A DNA stretch of 64,000 nt from Streptococcus caballi DSM 19004 (GCF_000379985.1 NZ_KB904063.1:85736-149735), one strand, 5' to 3'; positions 7,892 through 16,840 are shown, numbered from the stretch's first letter. The notes: generated from the letters alone by a model not told the origin. Made by a program: numbers and translations.

Positions 7892-8695
7892 TTAGATAAA
7901 TAGCAGCAAGCTAAGTGCCATGACAGCCATGCCTGCAACCAAACCATAGATAGCTAGATGGTGTTGTCCATATTCTTCGGCGGCAGGCAGGAGTTCATCA
8001 AGGGAAATAAAAACCATAATGCCAGCTACGCCTGCAAAGATAGCACCGTAGACAATATTGCTCATGATGGGCATGAGGAGAAACCAGCCAATAATGGCTC
8101 CCAAAGGTTCAGCAAGTCCCGATAGGAAAGAATAGGTAAAGGCCTTTTTCTTAGAGCCTGTGGCTTGGTAGATGGGCACAGAAACGGCGATGCCTTCTGG
8201 GATATTGTGGATGGCAATGGCAACAACAATAGGGATGGCCACCTGTGCCCCTTGCAAGCCAGAAATAAAGGTTGCCAAACCTTCTGGAAAATTATGGATA
8301 CCGATGGCCAGCGCGGTCATTAGCCCCATGCGCATGAGACGATGAGGTTGGGGAGCATCAGGTTGTTCTTCTTCAATGGAGTGCATTTCGTGTGGGTTTT
8401 CCTCAGAAGGGATAAGCCTATCAATGATGGCAATAATCAGCATACCCGCAAAGAAAGCTAGGACGGTAGTCCAAGCTCCGCCGCGTTTCCCCAGTTCCTT
8501 GGTCAAGGTTGTCTGGGCAGTTGGGAAAATCTCAATCAGAGAGACGTAAATCATGACGCCGGCAGAGAAACCTAGACTGACAGAGAGAAATTTCTTGTTG
8601 GTACTTTTGGCGAGAAAGGCCATCAGGCTGCCAATCCCTGTGCTCAATCCAGCAATGGCCGTCAGAGTGAAGGCCAAGAGAATATTATGGTTCAT
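7892..8695 (-). CDS. zupT: ZIP-family divalent metal transporter
   Basis: A polytopic zinc/iron uptake protein with about eight membrane helices. The two signature metal-binding helices are clear: HNFPEGLATF and HNIPEGIAVS. A histidine- and acid-rich cytosolic loop (NPHEMHSIEEEQ) separates the halves, as in ZupT. I chose ATG 8695 (MNHNILLAF) rather than the upstream in-frame start at 8761 because AAGGA lies a few bases before it and the promoter -10 lies between the two. The resulting 267 residues match the usual length. It is a single-gene unit. Confidence 0.9.
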   Translation of the reverse strand: MNHNILLAFTLTAIAGLSTGIGSLMAFLAKSTNKKFLSVSLGFSAGVMIYVSLIEIFPTAQTTLTKELGKRGGAWTTVLAFFAGMLIIAIIDRLIPSEENPHEMHSIEEEQPDAPQPHRLMRMGLMTALAIGIHNFPEGLATFISGLQGAQVAIPIVVAIAIHNIPEGIAVSVPIYQATGSKKKAFTYSFLSGLAEPLGAIIGWFLLMPIMSNIVYGAIFAGVAGIMVFISLDELLPAAEEYGQHHLAIYGLVAGMAVMALSLLLFI

Positions 8696-8697
8696 AT

Positions 8698-8734
8698 AGT
8701 TATCCTTAAATAGAGTAGATAACTTATTATAACA
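8698..8734 (-). promoter_or_regulatory. zupT promoter with inverted repeat
   Basis: Minus-strand TGTTATAAT (8726-8734) is an extended -10. Just downstream, AGTTATC (8698-8704) and GATAACT (8718-8724) form an inverted repeat between the -10 and the ribosome site, a plausible operator for a metal-sensing repressor, though it is not a canonical AdcR box. Confidence 0.45.
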
Positions 8735-8761
8735 TGGAAACGTAACTTTTTTGATAATCAA

Positions 8762-9169
8762 AATAAGAGTCCTTGCACGGTGCAGAAATTAATTGCCAGT
8801 AAATACAGTCTGGAACGCTGTGACAGACTTGTTCTTCTGAAGAATTCCTTCTGTTCATATTGTGCGAAAGTTATTTTTCAGATAGTTCTTTCTATTGCGC
8901 AGTGCAAGGGCTACTTTCGACTTGGCTTAGTATCTGAGACATTTATACTAAGAAAACATTAGATACTTCATCATTGTTAAAAGAGAACGAAGTGAGCCTA
9001 ACACGACAATTCGCGTAGTGATATTGTTAGTGACAAGGAGATTTTTGAGACTTTAGGCTCAAAAATTAGAAATGAAAGTCCGGAGGAGACTGCCTCCGAG
9101 TGCACCGCCTAGGAAAATATTAAAAATCAGTTTTGGATTGAAAAACAAAGGGCCAGAAAGCAAGTCCTC
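8762..9169. other. Non-coding spacer with a dense set of inverted repeats
   Basis: No credible gene is present. Structure at 8993-9098: TGAGCCTAA (8993-9001) pairs with TTAGGCTCA (9053-9061), enclosing a smaller stem ACAAT/ATTGT (9006-9010 with 9023-9027). ATTTTTGAG (9041-9049) pairs instead with CTCAAAAAT (9058-9066), which excludes the first pairing. A third hairpin is CGGAGG (9081-9086) with CCTCCG (9093-9098). Farther left CCTTGCAC (8771-8778) is inverted as GTGCAAGG (8902-8909). Neither strand shows a U-tract after these stems. The function is unknown. Confidence 0.5.
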
Positions 9170-9757
9170 CTAGTCTTTAGGATGGTAATTTTGGAAATAG
9201 TTGGGGATGGAACTAAAGAGTAGAGCAATGTCTTTGGCAACGATTTCGGGAGCGTCTGGCTCTTCTTTGATTAGCCAAAACTTAATGATGTTGATATAAG
9301 CGCCAATCAGGCCTTTTGAAACGTAATCGAGGTCGCGCGTGTTTAATTCTCCTGACAGACTCCAAGGTAAGCCGAAGTTTTTATAAATAACGACAGAGTT
9401 GTCATTAAATTTAGAAGCAAACAGGTCGTAGTGACCACTCTGAATGAGAGAACGAAGAAATCGTCTTTTTTGATACATAAATTCAAGTGTTACCTGGAAG
9501 ACTTCCTGTGATCGTTTAGCATTAAAAAACTTCTTTTTCTCTTGGTAATATTCATCGATAAGGCAGGTCAGGCAATAGTCCATTAGTTTTTCCTTGCTTG
9601 AGAAGTAACGATAAAAGGTTCGTCTTGAAACACCTGCTTTTTCAAGAATATGATAGACTGTAATTTTATCAAAAGCCTTTTGTTCGATAAGTTGATAGAG
9701 CGATCGAGCTAAAAGATCTTTTGTAGAAAGTTTTTTGTGTTTTATACTTAGTGGCAT
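9170..9757 (-). CDS. TetR/AcrR-family transcriptional regulator
   Basis: The N-terminal helix-turn-helix is seen at about residues 12-58 (DKITVYHILEKAGVSRRTFY, then RYFSSKEKLM). The C-terminal 135 residues are a helical ligand or dimerisation domain of the kind found in streptococcal TetR proteins with short, aromatic-rich cores. The 195-aa length is typical. It is transcribed away from the pilus operon with a 290-bp shared upstream region containing a 13-bp palindrome, so it may control itself and the pilus genes. That link is inferred from position only. Confidence 0.9.
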   Translation of the reverse strand: MPLSIKHKKLSTKDLLARSLYQLIEQKAFDKITVYHILEKAGVSRRTFYRYFSSKEKLMDYCLTCLIDEYYQEKKKFFNAKRSQEVFQVTLEFMYQKRRFLRSLIQSGHYDLFASKFNDNSVVIYKNFGLPWSLSGELNTRDLDYVSKGLIGAYINIIKFWLIKEEPDAPEIVAKDIALLFSSIPNYFQNYHPKD

Positions 9758-9861
9758 AAAGATTCCTTAATAACTTAAAAATTATTTTACCTGAATATGA
9801 GATGTTAAAAAATAAAATTACATATATGCAATACGATTATGCCATAATCCCTCTATTTTTG

Positions 9862-9874
9862 TCTAATTATTAGA
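9862..9874. promoter_or_regulatory. Palindrome TCTAATTATTAGA between tetR and the pilus operon
   Basis: A perfect 6+1+6 palindrome about 50 bases upstream of the pilus -35 and about 105 bases upstream of the TetR start. Its size suits a TetR-family operator; no second copy was found nearby. Confidence 0.35.
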
Positions 9875-9923
9875 TGATTTTGGACAATGTGAGGGTAGAA
9901 GTTCATTGATTTAGGTAAATCCA

Positions 9924-9952
9924 TTGCAAATATGTCTCCGATATTATATAAT
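9924..9952 (+). promoter_or_regulatory. Pilus operon promoter
   Basis: TTGCAA (9924-9929) and TATAAT (9947-9952) are 17 bases apart, followed by an AT-rich leader of about 90 bases before the ATG at 10048. No short tandem repeats of the phase-variable kind are seen in the leader. Confidence 0.8.
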
Positions 9953-10047
9953 ATAACAGAAGTGTGTTGTAACAATTAACAAAATGTCATAATTTTATAA
10001 CAATTGAAGAAGCAAAATGAAAAGTGAATAAGTTTGGGGGGATTTTT

Positions 10048-13000
10048 ATGAAGAAAAAAGTTTTGTCCTCTATCTTGCTAACGATTCTTTTAGTCTCTAG
10101 TCTGAGTGCGCCAGTGGTGACTGCACTTGATGCGTCAGGAAGTTCTGAACCGCCTAGCAGCATAGTGCAACAAAACGACACAAAAGCTAAAGTCAGTATT
10201 GAGGCGATGGATAGACAAACGCAGGCAGTCGTCACTGATGTTGCTTTTGTCCTCAAAGATAAGGAAACAGGACAAGAAATCAGTAAGTGGACTAGTTCAG
10301 ACGCTATCAAGGAACTTGAGCTAGATAAGAACAGAACCTATTTGCTGGAAGCAGTGGCATCTAACTATGAGGATGTCAAAGATCGCGAGCTAAAACTTGA
10401 TCAAGATAGCAAAGTCTATCTGCTGCAAGATGACAAGACATGGCAAGAGCAAGCCTCAGCTAAAGTCTCTCTGCCGCTAAGCCCAAAAGCTGAAACGGCA
10501 GTTGCGGGAGATGGCACGGCTAGTGGTGAAACTCAAACGATGACAGTAACTCTACCAGCAATCAATGTTTACAACGCTGATGATGAGAGTGACGAGAACT
10601 ACCCTGCCTCTTTCCGATTGCGAAAGGATGGCGAGGGAGAGGACCTTGCGACTTGGTTGACAGGTGATGGACAACCTACGGTGACCTTGGAAGTTGGAAC
10701 GGTATATACGATTGAAGAGTCAGCTGTTTATGGCTTTGAAGATTCAGCGAATCCTGTCAAAATAAGGTTAGCCGCTGACGGTAGCTTTGAGGAAGAAAAA
10801 GATGGCGAGTGGAAGTCCATTGAAACCATCAAAATTCCTATTAAAAAAGTTAGAAAGCTTCGTCGTGTCCTTAGGGCTGCAGTTAATGGTATCATTTCCC
10901 CAACAAAGATCTCTGACGGTGATATTGCGCCTATGAACCTGCTGCAAGTCGTTAAAAAAATGCCTGAAACATCTAAAGTTTCAATTATTGGACAAGGGAG
11001 CGCTTTTGACTATAGCTGGAGAGTCCAAAGTCCCCCTTATACACAATTAGACAACAGAATGCACGCAGGTCAGTATCAACAACAAAACAATAATCAGCTT
11101 GATCCTAATATCGCTGATGCTGCTGGTGACCACGGAGCTCTGATTGTACGCTTTAAGCCTTCTGTAAACCCCAATACTTGGGGAAACGATTATCAGACGA
11201 ATCCCAATACTGGCTGGAATTCTCGTGATTTGAACATGAATACCTCAGAGATGTGGGTTAAAGTAAGGTATTCAGATGCGGCTTATTATGATGGTAAGTT
11301 AGTTGATGCAATTGCTACTATTAAGGTAACACCTTATAAAAATAGGACACCTAACTCAGGAGATCAAACACAGTATTCGACACAGCCTTATTATCCATTA
11401 ATCCAGATTAGTGATATTTTATTTGGGGGATGGACTTGGCAGAATGTTAATAAATTTAATGTTGATTTGAAATTTGTACCGAGAGGTGGAGATGAGAGTC
11501 AAGCTATTACTTTCCCTGACGGGAATCTGAATAGTAAGAATGCGGCTTATTATACAATCAACTCTTTGGATCCTTTGCGTACTGAAGGAGATTGGGATAG
11601 ACCTCGTGCTGTTTATGGTCCAGAGTCTGTTAGACCTTCTGATGGTACAACTTCTGGTGCTTATGTAGTACCTAATACAAATATCAAAACATCGTATAAT
11701 GGTGGCACTTCAGCTGGCACTCAAAGTGCTTATAATGGTGGGGATACTCTTTGGGGGACTGCTGCTAACAATAAAGATCAAGATACACCAGGTCATCCTG
11801 ATTGGTCTAAGAACTCAGTACTCTTTACGACTGCTTCAACTAATCATATTAATGTTACCTTAGGGAATTTAGAAAGAGCACCTCTATATCAAAAAGTTCC
11901 TAGAACAAACTATGTTTGGGCAACTATTAGTACGGAAGCCTTTACAAATAATATTGTTAAGTATATTGATATTCCAATTCAAAAAAATTGGAGCGACCCT
12001 GATAATACTCACGCTAATGTAGATGTAGAGCTATATGCAACATGGAATTCTAACAACGGTCAAGCACAAGAGACATCCATCCAAATCCAAACTTTAGGGA
12101 AAGATAATAATTGGCAAACAGTCTTTAAACAAGTCCCTGACCAAGAATCGTTAGTAAAACTGATTAAGAAGTTCCCAGGAAGTGAGAATGCAACGAATGT
12201 TCAATACAAGGTTCGTGAAATTAATATTCCTAATGGCTATCAGGCAAGTTACTCAGGCTCTACAACAGGTTTCAAAGTGACGAACACGAAAGTCACCACC
12301 GGCCTTGTCATTACTAAGAAATGGTTCAATCAAGGTGCACCACTAGCACATGATTTGACGAGAAATATAACTCCCAAAATTACAGTTTATTTAAGACGAA
12401 AAGTCGGTACTACGATTGACCAAACCTATAAACAGCCTGTTGACTTATACTTCCACAGACTTGACTACGCGGCTTGGACGAAGACTGTTGATAATCTTCC
12501 AATGAGGGATAGTCAAAACCGCGAATACCTCTACTACATCGAGGAAGATCCGAACACTCTCCCTGAGAATTACTTTATACAAGGTTATCAAGGAGATAGT
12601 AATAAAGGTATAGCGCTTAAACCAAACACTAAAGATAATCAGTTCGTTGTCAGCAACGATAGCTACACAACTGATTTGAGGATTGAAAAACAATGGTTTA
12701 AGAAAGATGGGACAACCCGTCTTCGAAATGAAAATTTACCACAAACCTTGAAAGTTCGCATTTACCAAACTACCAACGGTGGTACGTCAAATGGTAAACT
12801 GTTTGATACCGTGACATTGACACGTTCGGGTACTGCTGATAACTATGTATGGGAAACAACTAAGAAATTACCATTACGTGGTGGTGAAGGTGGTAAGACA
12901 TACTATAGCTATTACATTGAAGAGGATAGACCTCAGGGCTACCTTGAGATTAGTGAAGCTAGCCAGAAACAATTGATCAATACGTCGTCGAAGCCGTTTA

Positions 13001-13167
13001 TTGAGGCAAATGTATCGATGACATTGAAAAATAAGGTCAATCCAGTTTATCCATCAACAGGTGGTTTGGGTATTTTACCATATCTCGTGCTAGGTATTAT
13101 TTCATTATTTACGGCAGTAATTCTATATTATATGCAAAAAACAGAAAGGTTTTTAGGAGGAAAATAA
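10048..13167 (+). CDS. Large ancillary (tip-type) pilin with Cna-B domains and a YPSTG sorting motif
   Basis: A 1039-residue secreted surface protein. A Sec signal peptide (MKKKVLSSILLTILLVSSL) is cleaved near residue 27. Two Cna-B/SpaA-like beta modules fill about residues 40-270, then a large 290-640 region of no recognised family that is the likely adhesin, then three Cna-B repeats (about 640-750, 750-870, 875-1000) with the glutamate boxes VREINIPNGY, YYIEEDPNTLPENY and YYIEEDRPQGY. The C-terminus has YPSTGG, a membrane helix and a short tail. GGGGGGA precedes ATG 10048; the in-frame GTG 10024 has no ribosome site. It heads the pilin operon. YPSTG instead of LPXTG is unusual. Confidence 0.88.
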   Translation: MKKKVLSSILLTILLVSSLSAPVVTALDASGSSEPPSSIVQQNDTKAKVSIEAMDRQTQAVVTDVAFVLKDKETGQEISKWTSSDAIKELELDKNRTYLLEAVASNYEDVKDRELKLDQDSKVYLLQDDKTWQEQASAKVSLPLSPKAETAVAGDGTASGETQTMTVTLPAINVYNADDESDENYPASFRLRKDGEGEDLATWLTGDGQPTVTLEVGTVYTIEESAVYGFEDSANPVKIRLAADGSFEEEKDGEWKSIETIKIPIKKVRKLRRVLRAAVNGIISPTKISDGDIAPMNLLQVVKKMPETSKVSIIGQGSAFDYSWRVQSPPYTQLDNRMHAGQYQQQNNNQLDPNIADAAGDHGALIVRFKPSVNPNTWGNDYQTNPNTGWNSRDLNMNTSEMWVKVRYSDAAYYDGKLVDAIATIKVTPYKNRTPNSGDQTQYSTQPYYPLIQISDILFGGWTWQNVNKFNVDLKFVPRGGDESQAITFPDGNLNSKNAAYYTINSLDPLRTEGDWDRPRAVYGPESVRPSDGTTSGAYVVPNTNIKTSYNGGTSAGTQSAYNGGDTLWGTAANNKDQDTPGHPDWSKNSVLFTTASTNHINVTLGNLERAPLYQKVPRTNYVWATISTEAFTNNIVKYIDIPIQKNWSDPDNTHANVDVELYATWNSNNGQAQETSIQIQTLGKDNNWQTVFKQVPDQESLVKLIKKFPGSENATNVQYKVREINIPNGYQASYSGSTTGFKVTNTKVTTGLVITKKWFNQGAPLAHDLTRNITPKITVYLRRKVGTTIDQTYKQPVDLYFHRLDYAAWTKTVDNLPMRDSQNREYLYYIEEDPNTLPENYFIQGYQGDSNKGIALKPNTKDNQFVVSNDSYTTDLRIEKQWFKKDGTTRLRNENLPQTLKVRIYQTTNGGTSNGKLFDTVTLTRSGTADNYVWETTKKLPLRGGEGGKTYYSYYIEEDRPQGYLEISEASQKQLINTSSKPFIEANVSMTLKNKVNPVYPSTGGLGILPYLVLGIISLFTAVILYYMQKTERFLGGK

Positions 13168-13168
13168 A

Positions 13169-14635
13169 ATGAAAAAACTTTCACATTTCCTATTCACTGC
13201 TCTTGCAGCCCTAGCGATGATTTTCTCATCATTAGGAACTGTAACAGCATTCGCTCAGGACAACGCACCTGGTGAAAACGACACTTACGATATTGTTTTG
13301 ACTAAAGTCAAATTAACTGACTTGAGTAACTGGAATGCTCCAACAGGAACAACTACTGGTCTTGATGGTAGTTCTTACACTGGTCAAAACCTTGATCTTT
13401 CGAAGTACTTCGGTACAACTGAAACATTGGCAAATGTTTGGTTTGAAGTTCATAAAGATAGCGCAACAGGTGCTATTGTGAAGGAAGCTGCAACAGGAGC
13501 TGATGGGACAGTCACATTTACTGATCTTCCCGCTGGTAAATACTATATCGTTGAAAACAAAGCAAAATCAACACTTACTTCAGACGAACAATTGGCTAAT
13601 TCAGCTGCCGTCCCTGTAGAAATCACTCTTCCAGTCTTTAAAGCTGAAGGTGGTTGGTATACCAAAGGGACCGATGCTGTCCATGTTTATCCAAAAAATA
13701 CTGTTGACAAACCAAGTATTGATAAAGTAGTTAATGACAACGACAAACATGATACTGCTCTTGTTGGTGAAACAAAAACCTTCAAAGTCACTTCTACAAT
13801 GCCAGAAGGTATTAAAGACTATAAAACATTAACATTCACCGATAAATTCTCAGCAGGTTTGACTTATACTGGTAACCTTGTTGTCAAAAAAGGTGATACT
13901 GTTGTAGATGCTTCTAATTATTCAACTGATGGTACGGATGCAGTTGGTACAAAAGCAGCAGCAATCAAGGTTGCTTTTAATGAAGATTATATCAAAACAT
14001 TAAATCCAAAAGATGTTATCACCATCACTTATGATGCGGTTATCAATGAAGATGCCGTTATGGGGGCAGCAAACCCCAATGATGTTAAGTTAACTTATGG
14101 TACTAACCCTGATTCAACAAAAGAGGTTAAACCAACTACTCCTCCAGAACTCCACACTGGTGGTGCTAAGTTTGAGAAAATTGATAAAGCTACATCAGCT
14201 AAACTTGCAGGTGCTAAATTTGTCGTTACAAATGAAGCTGGTGACAAGTATTTGAAGCAAACAGCTGCATCAGGAGCAACTCCTGCTAAAAATGAATGGG
14301 TTACTGACAAATCAGACGCAACTGTCTTTACTTCAGCAGCTGATGGTACTTTTGAAGTTAAGGGTCTTCCTTATGGTAACACAGGAGCTGACAACACTAC
14401 TGGTGAAACTAAGTACAAATTGGTCGAAACAGAAGCACCAAAAGGCTATGCTTTGTTGCAACAACCATTTGAGTTTACTATCTCATCAACAACTTATACT
14501 GGCAAAGTTAAACAAGTAAACAATAACAAAGTTACTATTCCACAAACTGGTGGTATCGGTTCTGTAGCTGTTATCGTAGCTGGTTTAGTGATTGTTGGTC
14601 TTGGTTTTATCATGAAAAAACGTATGGCTAAATAA
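13169..14635 (+). CDS. Major (backbone) pilin, IPQTG-anchored
   Basis: A 488-residue pilus shaft subunit. It has a signal peptide ending near AFAQ (residue 30), an N-terminal pilin domain ending with the pilin motif WYTKGTDAVHVYPKN, where K176 is the lysine expected to be joined to the preceding subunit by a sortase, a middle domain, and a C-terminal Cna-B domain with the E-box YKLVETEAPKGY (residues 416-427) for an isopeptide bond. The sorting signal IPQTGG (457-462) is followed by a membrane helix and the tail MKKRMAK. AGGAGG overlaps the end of the tip gene and only one base separates the genes, so they are co-transcribed. Confidence 0.93.
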   Translation: MKKLSHFLFTALAALAMIFSSLGTVTAFAQDNAPGENDTYDIVLTKVKLTDLSNWNAPTGTTTGLDGSSYTGQNLDLSKYFGTTETLANVWFEVHKDSATGAIVKEAATGADGTVTFTDLPAGKYYIVENKAKSTLTSDEQLANSAAVPVEITLPVFKAEGGWYTKGTDAVHVYPKNTVDKPSIDKVVNDNDKHDTALVGETKTFKVTSTMPEGIKDYKTLTFTDKFSAGLTYTGNLVVKKGDTVVDASNYSTDGTDAVGTKAAAIKVAFNEDYIKTLNPKDVITITYDAVINEDAVMGAANPNDVKLTYGTNPDSTKEVKPTTPPELHTGGAKFEKIDKATSAKLAGAKFVVTNEAGDKYLKQTAASGATPAKNEWVTDKSDATVFTSAADGTFEVKGLPYGNTGADNTTGETKYKLVETEAPKGYALLQQPFEFTISSTTYTGKVKQVNNNKVTIPQTGGIGSVAVIVAGLVIVGLGFIMKKRMAK

Positions 14636-14665
14636 GGCTAGTACTAAAAGAGTCTGATTGAAGCT

Positions 14666-14725
14666 GGCAAGGTAACTTGCCTCTTCACTAAAGGGTTCAA
14701 AGCTTTTGAGCTCTTTAGTGAAGAG
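14666..14725 (+). other. Two tandem hairpins between backbone and base pilin genes
   Basis: GGCAAG (14666-14671) pairs with CTTGCC (14676-14681). Next, CTCTTCACTAAAG (14681-14693) pairs perfectly over 13 bp with CTTTAGTGAAGAG (14713-14725), with further pairing inside the loop. Neither stem has a U-tract. Such a structure could protect the backbone mRNA end or mark a processing site, setting the backbone to base ratio. Confidence 0.7.
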
Positions 14726-14750
14726 TGAAAGATGAAAGGGAGGAGAGGTT

Positions 14751-15671
14751 ATGAAAAAGTACAAAGGTTTGCGTGTGTTAGTCGCTCTAGTAGCTTTCAT
14801 CTTGGCTATTGTTGGCTTTCAAGCAAACTCAGTAAAAGCAGAGACTCCAGCAGATGAACAGTATGATATTGCTTTGACCTTGGTAAAAATGAATGATTTT
14901 AAAGGATGGCCAAAAGGTGACGGTCAGGATGGTTACTATGGTCAGCAACTTGATATTCCGGATTATTTTGGCAAGGATGCAACGACTCTAGATGGTGTTT
15001 GCTTTGAACTCCATAAGGATTCTCAGGACGGTGAACTTGTTCAAACAGGTTTAACAGCCCAAGGCGGGCAATTGCTTTTCAAGAATCTGAAGGCAGGCCG
15101 CTACGCCATTGTGGTTAATAAGGAGAGATCACAGGCAGATGCCAAGACAAATTTATTAGAAACGACTCCTGTTCCACTAGTGGTTGATTTGCCAGTTTAT
15201 AAGGCAGATGGCACTTGGTACACAAATGGTGACAATGCTCTGCATGTCTATCCTAAGCAAACCATTGAACAGAATACAGACAAGACAAGTTATAAGGTTG
15301 TCAAAAAATGGAAGGGAACCAAGCTAAAAAGTGTCACTGTTCATTTAAAAAAAAATGGCAAGACGGTTGACAGCATTGACCTTAGTGACAGTAATCGTTG
15401 GGAATATACTTTCACCAATCTAGATAGGGCAGATGCTCAAGGCAAAGACTTTGCTTATACAGCAGAAGAAGAGGTGCCTAAGAACTATACGGCAACCTAT
15501 AGTAAGTTAGCGGACGGCAGTGGCCTTGAAATTATCAATACTCTAACTCCGACGACTCCGCCACATACACCAATTATCAAGACAGGGACCCTGACCATCT
15601 ATTGGATTGTTGGTTTAGCTATTCTCTTGATTGGTATTGGTTATAAATTTTATAAAAGCGAAAAGTACTAA
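14751..15671 (+). CDS. Minor (base/anchor-type) pilin, IIKTG sorting motif
   Basis: A 306-residue surface protein. A signal peptide ends near VKAE (residue 30). The N-terminal domain resembles the first domain of the backbone pilin and keeps the segment WYTNGDNALHVYPK with YPK at 167-169. A Cna-B domain follows (YKVVKKWKGTKLKSVTVHLK to FAYTAEEEVPKNYTATY), then a proline/threonine stretch typical of FctB-like base subunits, the motif IIKTG, a membrane helix and the tail YKFYKSEKY. AGGAG precedes ATG 14751. In known pili such a subunit ends the fibre and is attached to the wall. It is the last gene of the operon; no sortase follows. Confidence 0.88.
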   Translation: MKKYKGLRVLVALVAFILAIVGFQANSVKAETPADEQYDIALTLVKMNDFKGWPKGDGQDGYYGQQLDIPDYFGKDATTLDGVCFELHKDSQDGELVQTGLTAQGGQLLFKNLKAGRYAIVVNKERSQADAKTNLLETTPVPLVVDLPVYKADGTWYTNGDNALHVYPKQTIEQNTDKTSYKVVKKWKGTKLKSVTVHLKKNGKTVDSIDLSDSNRWEYTFTNLDRADAQGKDFAYTAEEEVPKNYTATYSKLADGSGLEIINTLTPTTPPHTPIIKTGTLTIYWIVGLAILLIGIGYKFYKSEKY

Positions 15672-15682
15672 TTAACTGTAAG

Positions 15683-15719
15683 GTCGTTAGGAGAGTCTTC
15701 CTGACGACTTTTTATTTTT
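15683..15719 (+). terminator. Terminator of the pilin operon
   Basis: GTCGTTAGGA (15683-15692) pairs with TCCTGACGAC (15699-15708), ten pairs with one G-U, then TTTTTATTTTT. Confidence 0.9.
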
Positions 15720-15818
15720 GAAAAGTTTATCAGATTTATAAAAAATAAGTTAATCATTGTAAAAATAAAATAAAAATTATAAAATAAAAGAAAAGAAAAG
15801 TTTAAAGGAGATTCTGAC

Positions 15819-16829
15819 ATGAAAAGACTGAAAGTTTGGCTTCTATTGCCGCTTTTGCTTCTCTTGGTGGCTTGTTCTAAGAGTCCTAAAGAGGAATTTA
15901 AGGCGCGTTTGCAAGAGTCATCACAACAGGATAAGGTGGCTTATCAGTACAAAGTAAAGGTCAAAGATATACAGCTGACTTCTACTAGCAGTACGAGTGG
16001 GCTGGATTTGAGTGCCTTGAGAAATGCGTCGCTTGATTTCACCATCAACCAAAATCTGAAAAATGGCAAAGTGAGTTTGTCATCCGATTTGTCTAAAATC
16101 AACTCTGCCTTGCCCAAAGCGCAGCTCATCTACGCCAAGAAGAAAGCTTATTTGAACGCGGATGCCCTGGTGGCTTTCTATGGCTTGGATAAGGCAGCAT
16201 TCCAAGGAAAATACGTGGATTTGTCCGAATTCAGCCAAGAAAAGTTTCCTGATTTAAGCAAACTTGAAAAGGAAAGTAATAAGAAATCAGATCTCAGTTG
16301 GTTAGATGATTTATCAGACAAGAAGTTTGAAAAGTCAGGAGATAAGGTGACAGCAACCTTTACTTTCGATGAGCTGCTGGAGGCCGCTTCAAAGACGACT
16401 AAGAAGGATGAGGAAGCCAAGACTTATATTGATCTAGCCAAGGCAGCTATCTCAGATAAATCAAAGATAAAGATGACCTTGGGTAAGGATGGTAGCGGTA
16501 GTGCCGACATGAACTTAATCTACGCTAAAGGCGTTGATTATGGTGTCAAGTCTATCAAGTTAACGATGTCTTATAAGAAAGTGACCTACAAGTCAGTTAA
16601 GACACCTAGCAAAGACAACCTTTTGGATAAAAATCAACTGCAAGAATTAGTTGTCCAAAATTACAAGTTTACGGATGAACAATTTAATGGCATCTATGAT
16701 ACCCTAAAAGAAAATGCTTCGCTTTATTCTAAAGCTGAGCTTCAAGAAATCATTAACGGCTACAAACAAAATCTAACTGATGACCAGCTCAATAAATTAA
16801 ATGCTCTGCTTAATCAAGCAACAGCCTGA
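15819..16829 (+). CDS. Surface lipoprotein, function unknown
   Basis: A 336-residue exported lipoprotein: the signal MKRLKVWLLLPLLLLLVACS has a lipobox LVAC with lipidated cysteine 19. The mature part is lysine- and serine-rich, about 70 residues of beta-like repeats followed by a 180-residue domain, and a helical C-terminal region from about residue 270 (NLLDKNQLQELVVQNYKF) that looks like a small three-helix unit. I recognise no named domain. AAAGGAG precedes ATG 15819 in a very AT-rich leader. It lies 148 bases after the pilin terminator, so a separate transcription unit is likely, and a role in surface assembly is speculative. Confidence 0.8.
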   Translation: MKRLKVWLLLPLLLLLVACSKSPKEEFKARLQESSQQDKVAYQYKVKVKDIQLTSTSSTSGLDLSALRNASLDFTINQNLKNGKVSLSSDLSKINSALPKAQLIYAKKKAYLNADALVAFYGLDKAAFQGKYVDLSEFSQEKFPDLSKLEKESNKKSDLSWLDDLSDKKFEKSGDKVTATFTFDELLEAASKTTKKDEEAKTYIDLAKAAISDKSKIKMTLGKDGSGSADMNLIYAKGVDYGVKSIKLTMSYKKVTYKSVKTPSKDNLLDKNQLQELVVQNYKFTDEQFNGIYDTLKENASLYSKAELQEIINGYKQNLTDDQLNKLNALLNQATA

Positions 16830-16840
16830 AAAGCAAGGAA

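Noticed and set aside
8780..8962. A 60-aa open frame in the zupT-tetR spacer
   Set aside because: No ribosome site and it overlaps inverted repeats; it looks like chance.
14636..14750. A hidden or frameshifted sortase between the backbone and base pilin genes
   Set aside because: Only 115 bases are present and they form two hairpins; there is no room for a sortase or a remnant of one.
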